Shown: positions 22,016-33,880, numbered from the stretch's first letter. The stretch is DNA of 64,000 nt from Onchidella celtica (GCA_963931925.1 OZ007579.1:51097119-51161118); one strand, 5' to 3'. Numbers and translations are program-made. Notes: generated from the sequence alone by a model not told the origin.

Positions 22016-22410
22016 CTCATGCAAAATCTCTATAAATACAAATAACACACCGCAGTAATTATTATTTACAGTCTTATAATGTCCTCAAAAGATGAAAATT
22101 GCAACATTTGTTCAGGTCGTTTAAATCTTGCCGTTAAATCTTTGGTAAACTCGCTGCAACATCTGCTAGGATCGCGAAAGCAAATCAAACACACCCAAAC
22201 TGGGCTGCCAAATACCGTACAGTTTTTGGATATCGACAGAGGTTCTGCAATCAATTCGAATATGTGCAAGCCGGAGATGTCTGGTCATTAAGGGCTGGTG
22301 TAAGAGCACTATGGTCTAAATACAAGCAAAATAGTGAGTCAGCTGTGGTCAGTGGACATCTGTGGCTCACTACGTAAATTACCACAATACCCTGACCACA
22401 GCCTGTCATG
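22016..22410. other. Unassigned DNA with a TATA-like motif and a small palindrome
   Basis: A ctataaata motif lies near 22029, about 50 bp before an ATG (22079) that opens a 70-codon frame with no recognisable family. The pair gctgtggtcag ... ctgaccacagc (22339-22402) is a small inverted repeat. None of this is enough to call a gene. Confidence 0.3.
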
Positions 22411-22746
22411 AAACCAGAGAGTATGTATTTATAGAGATATCTCACTTCCGCCAAATCGAGAAACTAGGTCGCTGCTATAAACAAGAAATTGAAGAATTGA
22501 AAGAGATCTTCTTCACCAAAGATAATATGCATATTTGTTTAGTGTGGTTTGTTCATATTGTTGGGCTGATTGGAACTATTTAGAACCGTTTGTAAGTTCT
22601 TACCCCCGTGGAAATGCACAAACGGGTATTGTTTACCGCAGCGACCTACTTTCTGCTCCATGCTAACAATGGTTTCACAGAGCCTCCCGTGTCTCGCACT
22701 GCAAATCGACCAATAGTGAAACCTCCCTGTACCTACTCTCTGATGA
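22411..22746 (+). mobile_element. TIR family F, copy 1
   Basis: The left end ccagagagtatgtatttata and right end tacctactctctg are inverted copies. The interior includes aggtcgctgctataaacaag and, inverted near the right end, tgtttaccgcagcgacctac, so the inverted arms are long. It matches 29377-29722 in inverse orientation. Confidence 0.75.
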
Positions 22747-23099
22747 AACCTACGATCAAAACACACACACACACACATACAACACCACACAAAACCCCCA
22801 CTGTATTCATGATTAGCAACACCTATCCACGAGGTTGCCATTCAAGGTGGCAAAATGACTCCACCCTGGCACCTTAGCTCTGTTACGATTGGTTCACGCT
22901 ATCCTTCCATATATACACATATATTGTTTCACAAAGTCCATATTTTTATTACCGTACACATATACAAAATATAATGCAAATACGAGAGCCATTTGTCTGC
23001 TGATGACGTATGCCATTGGAGCGCTGTATAATAATGGTGTGTGTGTGTGATGAGTGGAAACTTTTCCAGTGGAAAATATGTCTGTCCGTGTGTGTCTGT

Positions 23100-23384
23100 C
23101 TAAATGTCTGTCTCTCTGTTGCCTGATCTCTCTCTCTCTCTCTCTTATTTTCTCTCTCTCTCTCTCTCTTATTTTCTCTCTTTCTCTCTCTCTCTTATTT
23201 TCTCTCTTTCTCTCTCTCTTATTTTCTCTCTTTCTCTCTCTCTTACTTTCTCTCTTTCTCTCTCTCTTATTTTCCCTCTTTCTCTCTCTCTTATTTTCTC
23301 TCTTTCTCTCTCTCTTATTTTCTCTCTCTCTCTTATTTTCTCTCTTTCTCTCCCCTTCCCCCTTTTGTACTTTCCCTTTCTTCC
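23100..23384. repeat. (CT)n-rich, tctcttattttctctc tandem units
   Basis: About ten imperfect units of a ctctcttattttctctcttt motif on a CT background. Confidence 0.9.
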
Positions 23385-23775
23385 TCTTTCCACCCTCTCT
23401 CACTTGCTCTTTCCACCCTCTCTCACTTGCTCTTTCCACCCTCTCTCACTTGCTCTTTCCACCCTCTCTCACTTGCTCTTTCCACCCTCTCTCACTTGCT
23501 CTTTCCACCCTCTCTCACTTGCTCTTTCCACCCTCTCTCACTTGCTCTTTCCACCCTCTCTCACTTGCTCTTTCCACCCTCTCTCACTTGCTCTTTCCAC
23601 CCTCTCTCACTTGCTCTTTCCACCCTCTCTCACTTGCTCTTTCCACCCTCTCTCACTTGCTCTTTCCACCCTCTCTCACTTGCTCTTTCCACCCTCTCTC
23701 ACTTGCTCTTTCCACCCTCTCTCACTTGCTCTTTCCACCCTCTCTCACTTGCTCTTTCCACCCTCTCTCACTCTC
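23385..23775. repeat. 23-bp minisatellite, about 17 units
   Basis: Nearly perfect tandem units of tttccaccctctctcacttg plus ctc. Three frames cycle every 69 bp and stay open, producing spurious long proteins. Confidence 0.97.
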
Positions 23776-24330
23776 CTTCTGTTGATGCCCCCCTTCATCC
23801 TCCCTCTCTTACTCACCCACTTCCTCCCCTTTCTCTCCTTCTCTTGTACTCTCCCTCTCATCTCTTTCTCTCTCTCTTTCTCTCTCTCCCCCCACCCCCC
23901 CCTCCTTGAAGGATATTCAGCAATGATCAATCATCTGTTCCAAGATCTCACTCATTTATCAATTATTTCATGCATATCTCAAAGTTTTCTCCATTACAAT
24001 ATCATCTTCTGGAGGTCCCACAAGGTTTATTCTCTTTGCCCATGTGGGCGTCAGTCTACACAGCACGGAAACGCTGAGTACAAAAACATTTCATACAGAA
24101 AAACAAGACAATATTCCTCTCTCTTTCTCTCCTTTTCTTTCTCTCTATGTCTCTCTCTTCCCCTTTTCTCTTTCTCTTTCTCTCTCTCTCTCTCTTTTTC
24201 TTTCTCTATGTCACTCTCTCTCTCTCTCTGTTTCCTTATCTTTCCATCCATGCCTCTCTGTCTCTCTTTCTTGTTTTCTCTCCCTTTCTTCTCTTTCTCT
24301 CCTTCTGTCTCTCTGCCTCTAAATCTCTGT
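23776..24330. repeat. Pyrimidine-rich DNA with a unique insert
   Basis: CT-rich at 23776-23905 and 24115-24330. The 200 bp between (23906-24114) is ordinary sequence without a recognised gene. Confidence 0.75.
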
Positions 24331-25115
24331 CTCTGTCTGTCTGTCTGTCTCATTTGTCTCTCTCATTGTCTCTGTATGTCTGTCTCGTTTGTCTGTCTCC
24401 CTGTCTGTCTGTCTTTCTCGTTTGTCTGTCTCATTGTCTCTGTATGTCTGTCTCGTTTGTCTGTCTCCCTGTCTGTCTGTCTTTCTCATTTGTCTCTCTC
24501 CTTGTCTCTGTATGTCTGTCTCGTTTGTCTGTCTCCCTGTCTCTGTCTGTCTGTCTGCCTGTCTCGTTTGTCTGTCTCCCTGTCTGTCTCATTTGTCTCT
24601 CTCCTTGTCTCTGTATGTCTGTCTCGTTTGTCTGTCTCCCTGTCTGTCTGTTTTTCTCATTTGTCTCTCTCCTTGTCTCTGTATGTCTGTCTCGTTTGTC
24701 TGTCTCCCTGTCTGTCTGTCTTTCTCATTTGTCTCTCTCCTTGTCTCTGTATGTCTGTCTCGTTTGTCTGTCTCCCTGTCTGTCTGTCTTTCTCGTTTGT
24801 CTGTCTCCTTGTCTCTGTCTTTCTGTCTCGTTTGTCTGTCTCCCTGTCTCTGTCTGTCTGTCTGCCTGTCTCGTTTGTCTGTCTCCTTGTCTCTGTCTTT
24901 CTGTCTCGTTTGTCTGTCTCCCTGTCTTTCTCGTTTGTCTGTCTCCTTGTCTTTGTATGTCTGTCTCGTTTTTCTGTCTCCCTGTCTCTGTACTGTCTGT
25001 CTGTCTCGTTTGTCTGTCTCCCTGTCTCTGTATGTGTCTCGTTTGTCTGTCTCCCTGTCTGTCTGTCTGTCTCGTTTGTCTGTCCCCCTGTCTGTCTCGT
25101 TTGTCTGTCTCCCTG
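24331..25115. repeat. GTCT-rich complex minisatellite
   Basis: Repeated blocks of gtctgtctcgtttgtctgtc, ctccctgtctgtctgtcttt and tctctgtatgt in shuffled order, with a modular unit of roughly 60-70 bp. Long plus- and minus-strand frames here are by-products. Confidence 0.93.
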
Positions 25116-26332
25116 CTTTAACGTTTCTACCAGTAAATTTAATAACGGTAGGTTCCGGGATATAGGAACGTGATGTAGTTGCGGGAGGGCGCCCGGAGGG
25201 GAGGGGGGGGGGTGTAATTATTTTAACACAAAACTTCTGGGAGAACCTTAACAACACAAAAGAGGGGAACAGAAAAAGGCAACATAAAAACGAAGAGGGA
25301 GCCTTGCAAGATTATAGGGGCGAATATTTTTCTTGGGTTGCGGGGAAAAGGGTCAAAGATCGTTAGAAGATCATAAAGACAGCAACGAAACAGAACAGAG
25401 GAAGGGAGAATGAGAAATGAGGGCCTGGAGGTAAAAAAGATGAATAGGGAAAGGCCAAGAAATAGCCAAATATGCAACATTAATGGAAGAGGCAATCATG
25501 AAAAATTCAAAAATGCAAAGATGATTGTATCAATCATGCAATGCTTCTAATCAGAGTCAGGTCGACATTGGAGGGCTCACACAGATTACAATAACGGTCC
25601 AGGAGGAGAAACTTCCCCACTCCCAAATTATGAAAAGAAGACACACAAGTTTGAATATTACCCAGACTGTGGGGCATTGTATCTGGCCTTGGCGCCAAAC
25701 GCTGAGAACATCAAAGTTCTCCATCATTTTGATCTTCAACTCAAATTTCATGTTGTGTTTTAAATCGTTTTCTGGGGGAGGGGGGGGGGGCTTCTTACTT
25801 CTATTTTTATATGCAAAACTGTATCTTAAGTCAAGTCAAAACTGTGACAAAAGGAACAAGTTCTTGTATGCAGCAAAGCCTTGCCTAAGAAATAATACAG
25901 AAACAATACAATGAAAGGTTACTTACAGCTTTTTCGTTCTGCCATATTTCGACTTCCCTTCAAGCCTTACTGAGATCCCACTGATTGTCTGTGGTTTTTA
26001 AAGAATATTTTGTCTATATCCCAAGATAGGACGTTTCTGCTCTAAAATGTTCAGTATGTATGTACGTTCAGTAATGGGCCACAAATAGGCAGTTCAAATC
26101 TATGAAAAACTCTCGCAATAAAGAGATGGCAACAGCTGGCGAGTTAGATTGAACAGCTTTGGGAGGCTGTGATTTGCCTGTGGGCGGATATGGTGAATCT
26201 TTGCAGTATTATATGTGTGTGTGGTATTCATAGATATTCCCCTCCTTGAGTGATCAAATATCTGATTTTGATTTGGTTGTTCCAGTAATGATAAAATGCA
26301 TATAATATGTTGTTGTTGTTGTAGTTCTAGAT
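25116..26332. other. No gene seen
   Basis: Contains poly-G runs near 25204 and 25784. No protein family or shared repeat was recognised over about 1.2 kb. Confidence 0.4.
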
Positions 26333-26646
26333 CAGGGGTGCTCAAGCAGTCGATCGCGATCTACTAATCGATCTTCAAGTGCTTGGCAGTCGATCGCGGG
26401 ATGAATGTAGGACACACCCGCGAGGTAATATTCTTTTTATTTGTCCTTGTATTTTGGCGGGTCGTTTGTCTTGGATGTGGCGGGTTTGTGTTAGTTGTAG
26501 GTTAAAGTGAATAATGCCGATAGGCACAACAGCATAGGTTCAGTTTCTTTTATGTTTTGTTTCAGGGCTTCGCCAGACTGGTAGATCTCCAAAGGCTGGG
26601 AAATGTAAAAGTAGATCCTATGTCAATAAAAGGTTGAGCACCCCTG
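26333..26646. mobile_element. hAT-type MITE with perfect 8-bp target duplication
   Basis: Ends are CAGGGGTGCTCAA and TTGAGCACCCCTG, perfect 13-bp inverted repeats. The flanks are TTCTAGAT on both sides (26325-26332 and 26647-26654). The 314-bp interior is non-coding with a repeated cagtcgatcgcg motif near the left end. This is the cleanest DNA-element insertion in the window. Confidence 0.93.
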
Positions 26647-26679
26647 TTCTAGATAATCATGTTTAATATCGAGCGTGAT

Positions 26680-26745
26680 GACAGAAAACAACAATGACAG
26701 CAGCAACTACAGCAGCAACAGCAGCAACAACAACAGCAAAGGTAA
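26680..26745. repeat. CAG/ACA trinucleotide repeat
   Basis: Short run of acagcagc and aacaac triplets. Confidence 0.8.
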
Positions 26746-26974
26746 CAAAAATAAGTCCGGAGCGCTAGCCTACATGAAAAACAACCACCATGACCCAGGA
26801 AACCATTGCTAACAACGCAGAAACCAGTGCGTAACTCCAAGGCTGCTGAAAACTCATAACACTCACGTGCACCTTCATTCGACCCATTTAACCCTTGCAG
26901 TACAAAGCTCATATCGATCATCCACCACTAATTTTCTTGGCACAGCGTTGTCCTCGCTTATATTATGACTTTTT

Positions 26975-27285
26975 CCACATTCTGATTAGGGCTATTCAAG
27001 GACAGACCCAGGTTACAGTCACTGTGAAATCTATACAAGGACAAATATGGAAATGGGCTGACCATATTGGAAGAATGAAAGACAACAGACGGACAAGGTG
27101 TTAGGCTGAATGGAGGTCTAGAAAAGGAGAAAGAACAAGACGGCGCCATGAGAGACGATGGAAAGATGATATTGTGTAAGACAGGTGGACAGGGATGGAC
27201 ACGGCGGACGGACGGGAGACAGAGAAGAATGGAGATCATCAGCGCTGGGCTACAGTCTGCAGTGGACGGAAAAGGTCCAACTAGA
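26975..27285 (+). pseudogene. LINE 3'-end fragment (ORF2 C-terminus)
   Basis: Encodes WKWADHIGRMKDNRRTRC, then a basic arginine-rich segment, the same C-terminal pattern as at 2166-2520 and 46445-46735. The frame is interrupted by in-frame stops, so this is a decayed copy. It ends near the sequence gctgggctacagtctgcagt, matching the 3' side of the other two copies. Confidence 0.65.
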
Positions 27286-27875
27286 AGTACAAGAATTAGG
27301 GGTTTAAAGAATTCCTTGTTGCACTTTACATTGTCCTTAAGATAGTAGATAAAAAAATTGAATTAAACATTCCAACGACAGGTGTAGAACACAACGGAAA
27401 AATAACCGAAATCACATAAAGTGAATTTTGGTTTTATCCCAGTTTTGAACAAGTTTGATTCCTCAGCATAGACAGTGGGAAACGGAAGTCTGAAAAAAAA
27501 AAAAGAGAGCTGCAGTCACAGAATATTTAGAAACTCACACTTTCAGTTTCAGACAGAAGTCGTGGACTTGCAAACTGTGAAAATAGATGTTCTCAGTTTT
27601 ATATATATATCACAATGACGATTGTTTTCCCCTCTCTGGTCTTCATGGGATATGTCTGAGAATGTAAGTGAATGTGCTGAGAAGGTTAACAGAAGGTGAT
27701 GTTGTATTATTGATTTTATAGTAAAAAGCGGGGAAAAGCATTTTCACATTTTCATCTTTCATTTCATGAATATTTCACCCGATGCCACGTGTTGAAATTT
27801 ACATGATTTAAAAGCACATACGACGACAAACACAGCATTGCAAACGATAGGTGTGTGCAGAAATTGAAAGTATTG
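27286..27875. other. No gene seen
   Basis: A-rich and AT-rich sequence with an (AT)n run near 27601. Nothing recognised. Confidence 0.4.
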
Positions 27876-28157
27876 CTGTTATTTGTACGCACGGTCTCCA
27901 AGTGTTTTGCGCTAGGGGTGCGTATTTTAAAGCCTTTTGTGACTCCAGAGCTAGAGAGCTCCTCACGAAATACTCCTAACAACAGCCTTGATTAATTAGT
28001 CTTTCAGATTTTCTGTTTGTTTTCTGTCTGTTTTGGTTGAAAGAGTAGGTGGCAGGGTTAGGGATTGGATAAAATTTAGGGTTGGGGATAAGGACTGGGT
28101 TAGGGATAGGTACGTAGTAGGTGCTCGCCCCTTGCGCAAAATGTACAAGTAAAAACA
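27876..28157 (+). mobile_element. TIR family A, copy 2
   Basis: Carries the family hallmarks: gcgctaggggtgcgtatttt, the agctagagagctcct block, ttaatta then tctttcagatttt, and a (T/A)TTAGGG-rich segment. Ends are diverged. Confidence 0.85.
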
Positions 28158-28707
28158 GCCATTTAGATTAATGAACAGCGAGTCAAAATTTCACGACGCT
28201 GTGTTTTACAAATAAAACCATGTTCCTGTCCCATTACCGTAGATTGTAAGGCCTATAATGGCGGATAAAGATGACAAACACTGGTAAAAATCCATGTAAT
28301 GATCGTCCAACATTTGCTGATCACATTCAAATTGGAGCATGGCAGGCAATTATCTAAATGTCACCGGCATTAATGTCTGAATTATCAGAATCAGATGTCA
28401 TCATTTTTATTTGTTTAATTTTCTACCCTGTTATACATTTTTTTCCCGAAGACGGTCAACAGACCGAAAGCTTGAGTTGTCGTTCCTTTTCCGTTGCGTT
28501 TTATTGTATGGTTTCTGTGTTAAGTCTCTGTCAGAGCAGCTGAACAATACACATGAAAGCGAACAGAGAAAGATGCAGAAGATCGTTTTTTGCCCTGCGA
28601 GATTTCACTCAACAAAACACGCCAGTTAGGAGTTTACCATATTTTACAAAGGTTCCTTACTATATCACTTCATGTATGTCTCTTACTGAGTTGTGTTATT
28701 TATACAT
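28158..28707. other. No gene seen
   Basis: A short stem-forming stretch gacggtcaacagaccg lies near 28452. No gene signature was found. Confidence 0.4.
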
Positions 28708-28905
28708 GTATTTGTATTTGTAAACTTCTTTAATCCCATTTGGGAAATTTGCCTTTGTGTCATTGCAGCCCAGTTACAACTGGACACGAAAATATGAGAA
28801 CAATCCCAAACTTCCAACATGCTTGCACCGGCCGGATTTTGAACCCGGAACCCTTGGCATGAGAGGCGAGCACCTTGCCTCTAGACCACCTTGCCCCCAT
28901 ACATG
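28708..28905 (-). mobile_element. tRNA-derived SINE, copy 3 (tail type 2, core missing)
   Basis: On the minus strand the tRNA-like head (tctagaggcaaggtgctcgc) is followed by only a short part of the core, then the type 2 tail (agttgtaactgggctgcaat, caaatttcccaaatggga). The central core is deleted, so the head and tail are nearly joined. Confidence 0.8.
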
Positions 28906-28924
28906 AGTATGTCTATATAACGTG

Positions 28925-29005
28925 GCGTAAGAGTACCGTGTAAAGCTATGTGGAAGTAAATTTCACTCATGGGATAATGAAGTGATGCTTATCTGATCTG
29001 ATCTT
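28925..29005 (+). repeat. Possible LINE/SINE tail with TTATCT units
   Basis: Resembles 57840-57915: both contain a gaa(g/a)t(a/g)aatttc block followed by a cttatct-type or tcatcttatct ending. Class unknown. Confidence 0.35.
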
Positions 29006-29039
29006 ATTTCATTTCATTTCTTATTTATATTTTGTATTT

Positions 29040-29165
29040 TTTTATTTTGTATTTTGTACACTTCTTTAATCCCATTTGGGAAATTTGCCTTAGTGTCATT
29101 GCAGCCCAGTTACAACTGAAGCAGGCAGGTCGTCGCCACAGTGCAGCTCCGGTCGGCAGGTTTTT
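29040..29165 (-). mobile_element. SINE type 2 tail fragment
   Basis: The minus strand reads the type 2 tail only: a gcactgtggcgacgacctgc variant, agttgtaactgggctgcaat and caaatttcccaaatggga. The head and core are absent. Confidence 0.75.
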
Positions 29166-29283
29166 ATGCGAGCTTTTGCTGCATGTACTCGTTTTCTTTT
29201 TGCCTCAGTTTGACAATCATCTTTGCTAGCCACCCAGCAAAGGTATCTTGCATTCCGAGCCAACAGCCTTGGATCCGGCAAAT

Positions 29284-29785
29284 ACTGGCCGATTTTTGAT
29301 CGGCCGACTAATGGATGCTGACGTCACGATATAGAGCTTCACAGAGAACCAACTCGTTGTTTGGCGCGCGAGGTGTCACCAGAGAGTATGTATGTATAGA
29401 GAGATTTCACCATTGTTCCATTTGCACTGCGAGACACGGGAGACTCCGCGAAACCGCTGTTAGCGTGGAGTGGAAAGTAGGTCGCTTCGGTAAACAATCT
29501 CCGTTTATACATTTCCACGGGGCATAAGAGCTTACAAACAGCTCTAAATATTTTCAATCAGCCCAAAAGTATGAACTAATAACTGTAAACAGAAATGCAC
29601 ACTATCTTTGGCGAAGAAAGTCTCCTTCAATTCTTCAATTTCTTGTTTACCGCAGCGACCTAATTTCGCAATTTGGCGGAAGTGAGACCTCTCTATAGAT
29701 ACATACTCATTACTCTCTGGTGTCATTGAAACGCAATGTCGTGACATCCAATTAGTCGGCTAATCTAAAATCGGTGAGTGCGCAC
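29284..29785. mobile_element. TIR family D, copy 2, containing a family F insertion
   Basis: The left end ggccgatttttgatcggccg, followed by gctgacgtca, is mirrored at the right by tgacatccaattagtcggct. These are the ends seen at 15154-15315. The extra length is explained by the family F element at 29377-29722. Confidence 0.7.
29377..29722 (-). mobile_element. TIR family F, copy 2, nested in family D
   Basis: The left end caccagagagtatgtatgta is the inverse of the right end, which closes with tactctctggtg. The interior shares gtaggtcgcttcggtaaaca and tgtttaccgcagcgaccta with 22411-22746. It lies within a family D element, so it is the younger insertion. Confidence 0.7.
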
Positions 29786-30700
29786 ATAGGCTTAGATTGA
29801 GGCCCTTGAAAAACAAAGGTCTCAGAGAAACTTGCAGTTTTTTAATCAACCCACCAATGTCATCCCTTTCTGTGGAACTACTGTAATTCTGTTCGTGAAA
29901 TTTAACTGGATGAAGTTCTGAATATCAAATGTAAATCATAAAGTACCCAAAAAAGTCCGCCAAAGGCGCAGGGTGACCGTCGTCATGCCAACGCGCCATA
30001 AAACTCAAACTCAAACTCACACTCAGAACTCATCCTTGCCCGTAACCACTCCACCCTAGCTCACCCCTTCTGCCCCAGATATTTCGAACTCGAAAAAAAA
30101 AGGAGGGGGGGGGGAAGAGGGAGAAATTATGCTGGACGGTTGAGAGTTGCAGCATTGTGCGCACAGGACATGTTGTTTGGTGAATACACGGTCGATTCAT
30201 TCAATCCTGAGTGTCACAAGGAACAACAACTGGCTGTCAATCATTTCGTGGAAAAGAAATATGAAAGGTTTCTCAAAATGTGAAACTGCTGTTTAAAATG
30301 ACATCTCAGATTGCAGCCTGGAAGGCCCAGTGTAGACCAAAGTAACTCATTCATGATTCACACTCTGTAGCGTGTGTTTTCCTTTTCATTCAATTTCCTT
30401 ATAACAGATTGTGTACTTTCGCTTTGTCTATTTATAACGCTGGGCTTACTGAAATATACTCTTTTGTTTTTCTTTTTGCTAGATTGTAACTTTCGTGCCA
30501 AGACCTGCTTGGCCTCCACAGGTTTTCTGGGCTTTTTGTAAAAAAAAAAAGTCTCTGACAGGTAGGAGAGAGTGGCAATTTCCTGATAGGTTCCGTATGT
30601 CTAAGACAGTGAAAGCACATTCATTTGTTGATAGTTGGAAGATTTGACATGCTCGAGCTGAGAGTTACTGGTGGATTGGAATCATCTTTTCGTGATAGAA
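29786..30700. other. No gene seen; short ACTCAA-repeat motif at 29999-30035
   Basis: Contains aaactcaaactcaaactcac, also found at 42820 and 45371 and in reverse near 32660. A poly-G run lies near 30104. No gene. Confidence 0.4.
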
Positions 30701-30972
30701 TGTTGTTAACAAGTATGTTCGTTCCCCACGTTTTTTGTGCTAGTGGTACGTATTTTAAAGCCCTTTGTGACCCCAGAGCTAGAGAGCTCCTCCCGAAATA
30801 CTCCTAACAACAGCCTTAATTAATTATTCTTTCAGATTTTCTTTTTGTCTTCCTCCTGTTTCTTGGTTCAAAGGGTAAGGGGACAGGGTTAGGGATTCGA
30901 TAAGATTTAGAATTGAGGATAAGGACGGGGTTAGAGATAGGTACGTATACGTACGTGCCCCTAGTGGCCCCA
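30701..30972 (+). mobile_element. TIR family A, copy 3
   Basis: Retains the left inverted end (tgttaacaagtatgttcgtt), the agctagagagctcct and tctttcagattttcttttt blocks and the acagggttagggattcgata segment. The right end stops after gtgcccctag, so the outermost right inverted repeat is missing. Confidence 0.85.
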
Positions 30973-31410
30973 GAGATACCACATACAGTAAGATAAGACA
31001 GCTAGCGCACTCAGCGTGCACAGATTTCGCATCGCCACCTAGCGGTGAATGCGCGGAAGTCATGAAAAGTACCGTATTTTACAAAGCCAAATAGTGAAAA
31101 TACTGAATTTTGTTCACAGTTCAGTTATCGCTATAGGCTGTGATTGACGTCACTTATCTTATAATTATAACTTGAATCGGTGTAGTAAACTGGCGATTTT
31201 GTTTCTAGTCGCAGTAGCACTGTAAGAAATCTGCATCATAAATCTAACATTATGTCAAGCATTCGTCTCAAGCAATGCACCATTCCCTCCCTCCAGCGCG
31301 CAAATTGTGTGCACGATTTTTTTTTTGGAGGTGGGGAGAAGGGAGTGTCTCATCTTGTTGTATCTAGTACATTTGGCTTCCCTGAGCAGTTACACGTCGC
31401 TTTTCTTCTT
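30973..31410. other. No gene seen
   Basis: A short palindromic patch, catcgccacctagcggtgaatg, reads partly inverted near 31030. Nothing else was recognised. Confidence 0.35.
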
Positions 31411-32440
31411 ATTTTCTGTTTTTTCTTGTGTCTTTTGTTTTTTTCTTGTGTCTTTTGTTTTTTCTTGTGTCTTTTGTTTTTTCTTGTGTCTTTTGTTTTT
31501 TCTTGTGTCTTTTGTTTTTTCTTGTGTGTCTTCTGTTTTTTCTTGTGTGTCTTCTGTTTTTTCTTGTGTCTTTTGTTTTTTCTCGTGTGTCTTTTGTTTT
31601 TTCTTGTGTCTTCTGTTTTTTCTTGTGTGTCTTCTGTTTTTTCTTGTGTGTCTTTTGTTTTTTCTTGTGTGTCTTCTGTTTTTTCTAGTGTCTTCTGTTT
31701 TCTCTTGTGTCTTTTGTTTTTTCTTGTGTGTCTTTTGTTTTTTCTTGTGTCTTCTGTTTTTTCTTGTGTGTCTTCTGTTTTTTCTTGTGTCTTCTGTTTT
31801 TTTCTTGTGTGTCTTTTATTTTTTCTTGTGTGTCTTCTGTTTTTTCTTGTGTCTTCTGTTTTTTCTTGTGTCTTCTGTTTTTTCTTGTGTCTTTTGTTTT
31901 TTCTTGTGTGTCTTCTGTTTTTTCTTGTGTGTCTTCTGTTTTTTCTTGTGTGTCTTCTGTTTTTTCTTGTGTGTCTTCTGTTTTTTCTTGTGTGTCTTCT
32001 GTTTTTTCTTGTGTGTCTTCTGTTTTTTTTTTTGTGTCTTTTGTTTTTTCTTGTGTGTTCTGTTTTTTCTTGTGTCTTCTGTTTTTTTTCTTGTGTGTCT
32101 TCTGTTTTTTCTTGTGTGTTCTGTTTTTTTTTGTGTCTTCTGTTTTTTCTTGTGTCTTCTGTTTTTTTCTTGTGTGTCTTCTGTTTTTTCTTGTGTGTTC
32201 TGTTTTTTCTTGTGTGTTCTGTTTTTTCTTGTGTGTTCTGTTTTTTCTTGTGTCTTCTGTTTTTTCTTGTGTGTTCAGTTTTTTCTTGTGTCTTCTGTTT
32301 TTTCTTGTGTGTTCTGTTTTTTCTTGTGTGTCTTCTGTTTTTTTCTTGTGTGTCTTCTGTTTTTTCTTGTGTGTCTTCTGTTTTTTTCTTGTGTCTTCTG
32401 TTTTTTTCTTGTGTGTCTTCTGTTTTTTTCTTGTGTCTGC
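31411..32440. repeat. 21-23-bp T-rich minisatellite, about 48 units
   Basis: Units alternate between ttttttcttgtgtcttctg and longer forms with cttgtgtgtcttctgtttt. Length varies by 2 bp through gt versus gtgt, so frames drift and several overlapping Phe/Cys/Leu-rich frames appear. These are not proteins. Confidence 0.97.
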
Positions 32441-32980
32441 CTTTTTTTTTGCGATTTTATCTGCTTCTTCTTTTTCTTTTTCCTTTTCTTCTTCCTATTC
32501 TTCTTTTTCTTCTCCTTAGCCCGAAAAAGGACTGTTTGGTCTGGCGAAACCCTCGAGTGCATTTTGTCACCGGGTCATCGTCACCTTGTTAAATAACTTC
32601 CCATCATCCGAAAAGTTAGAAAAATGATGGTCGGTACACCTTAGTGTTGTCCCAGGAGCTTGAGTTTGAGTTTAGAGAAATCACGTCTACACGACAACGG
32701 TCACATTGTACTAGGAAAAAGCAAGACCACAGACAGAATAGAACAGAATGATAAGACCAGAAGCAGACCCTACCCGACCCGACAGGCCCACCAACCACCT
32801 GCACTTTCCCCCAAAAAAATTCTGAACTGAATTGGAAAACACAAATCACACACCACAAATATGTGAATCATTAATTAATTGTTGCTTGAGTTCGCCAATG
32901 GCGTCCGTGGTTTGTGACGTCAACCCACGCCTGAGCACACTCGATTGTCGCCATTAGCTCTAGTACACCTGGACTCCCAT
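32441..32980. other. CT-rich shoulder and unassigned DNA
   Basis: 32450-32515 continues as T/C-rich sequence. After that no gene or family was recognised, apart from the reversed ACTCAA motif near 32660. Confidence 0.4.
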
Positions 32981-33165
32981 ACAAACTGTACAGCTGTGCA
33001 TAAAGGCCGGCGAATGAAACAGGATAAAATAGGATAAGATTAAGATAAGATAAAACAGTATTTACCCACAAACTGTACAGCTGTGCATAGAAATCAGTGA
33101 GTGTATTAGGGTCAAAAAATTAAAATAAGATAACATTAAGATAAAATTAGATAAAACGTCATTTA
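32981..33165. repeat. 87-bp direct duplication
   Basis: acaaactgtacagctgtgca occurs at 32981 and 33068. Each copy is followed by a gataa-rich stretch and tttacccacaaac. Confidence 0.7.
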
Positions 33166-33452
33166 CCCACAAACACCCCAAGACTTTTGCGATAGGGCCG
33201 CGGACATACACGTACCTATCCCTAACCCCGTCCTTATCCTCAACCCTAAATCTTATCGTATCCCCAATCCTACCCCCAACCCTTTCAACCAAAACACAGG
33301 AGGAAAACAAAAAGAAAATCTGAAAGAATAATTAATTAAGGCTGTCGTTAGGAGTGTTTCGGAAAGAGCTCTCTAGCTCTGGAGTCACAAAAGGCTTTCA
33401 AATACGTACCACTAGCGCCAAAAACTTGGGGGACATACGTACTTGTAACAAA
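33166..33452 (-). mobile_element. TIR family A, copy 4
   Basis: Has the tatccctaaccccgtcctta, gaaagaataattaattaagg and agctctctagctctggagtc blocks and a well-kept right end, acatacgtacttgtaacaa. The left outermost end is diverged and abuts the 87-bp duplication. Confidence 0.85.
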
Positions 33453-33779
33453 ATTCCCTCTAGAAACAAAAAGTTTCAGTTTCTCGGACAAATCAGCCTG
33501 CAATTCCAATTCCACTTTATTTCAAATCCTATGACTAAGTTCTCTCATTTTTTTCTTCTCTTAAACTTGTCTTTTTTGTTGTTTTTTGTTTTTGTTTAAT
33601 GTTCTTTCGTTTACTCCATTACACTCCAGTAAATACACCAGTGTGTACCATGAAAATTGGCGCTCTTTGTCCTTCACTTTACGACAACAAAGTTTCGAGA
33701 TCTCTCGCCTTTCAACCCTCTGACTGCAGCAGTTTTAGTGGAAATACGTTCATTGGCCCGGGCTTAATGACTCGTGTCT

Positions 33780-33803
33780 GTTTCTTTCTTTCTCTCTCTC
33801 TTT

Positions 33804-33880
<77 letters not shown>

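Noticed and set aside
22079-22291. Small gene (70 codons) downstream of a TATA-like motif
   Set aside because: No recognisable family, no splice evidence and location beside a foldback. Chance is more likely.
23054-25257. Long Ser/Leu/Cys-rich frames (up to 689 codons)
   Set aside because: Products of 23-bp and GTCT-type minisatellites; not protein-like.
31252-32596. Phe/Cys/Leu-rich frames of about 430-446 codons, membrane-like in composition
   Set aside because: Generated by a T-rich 21-23-bp minisatellite; several frames are open at once.
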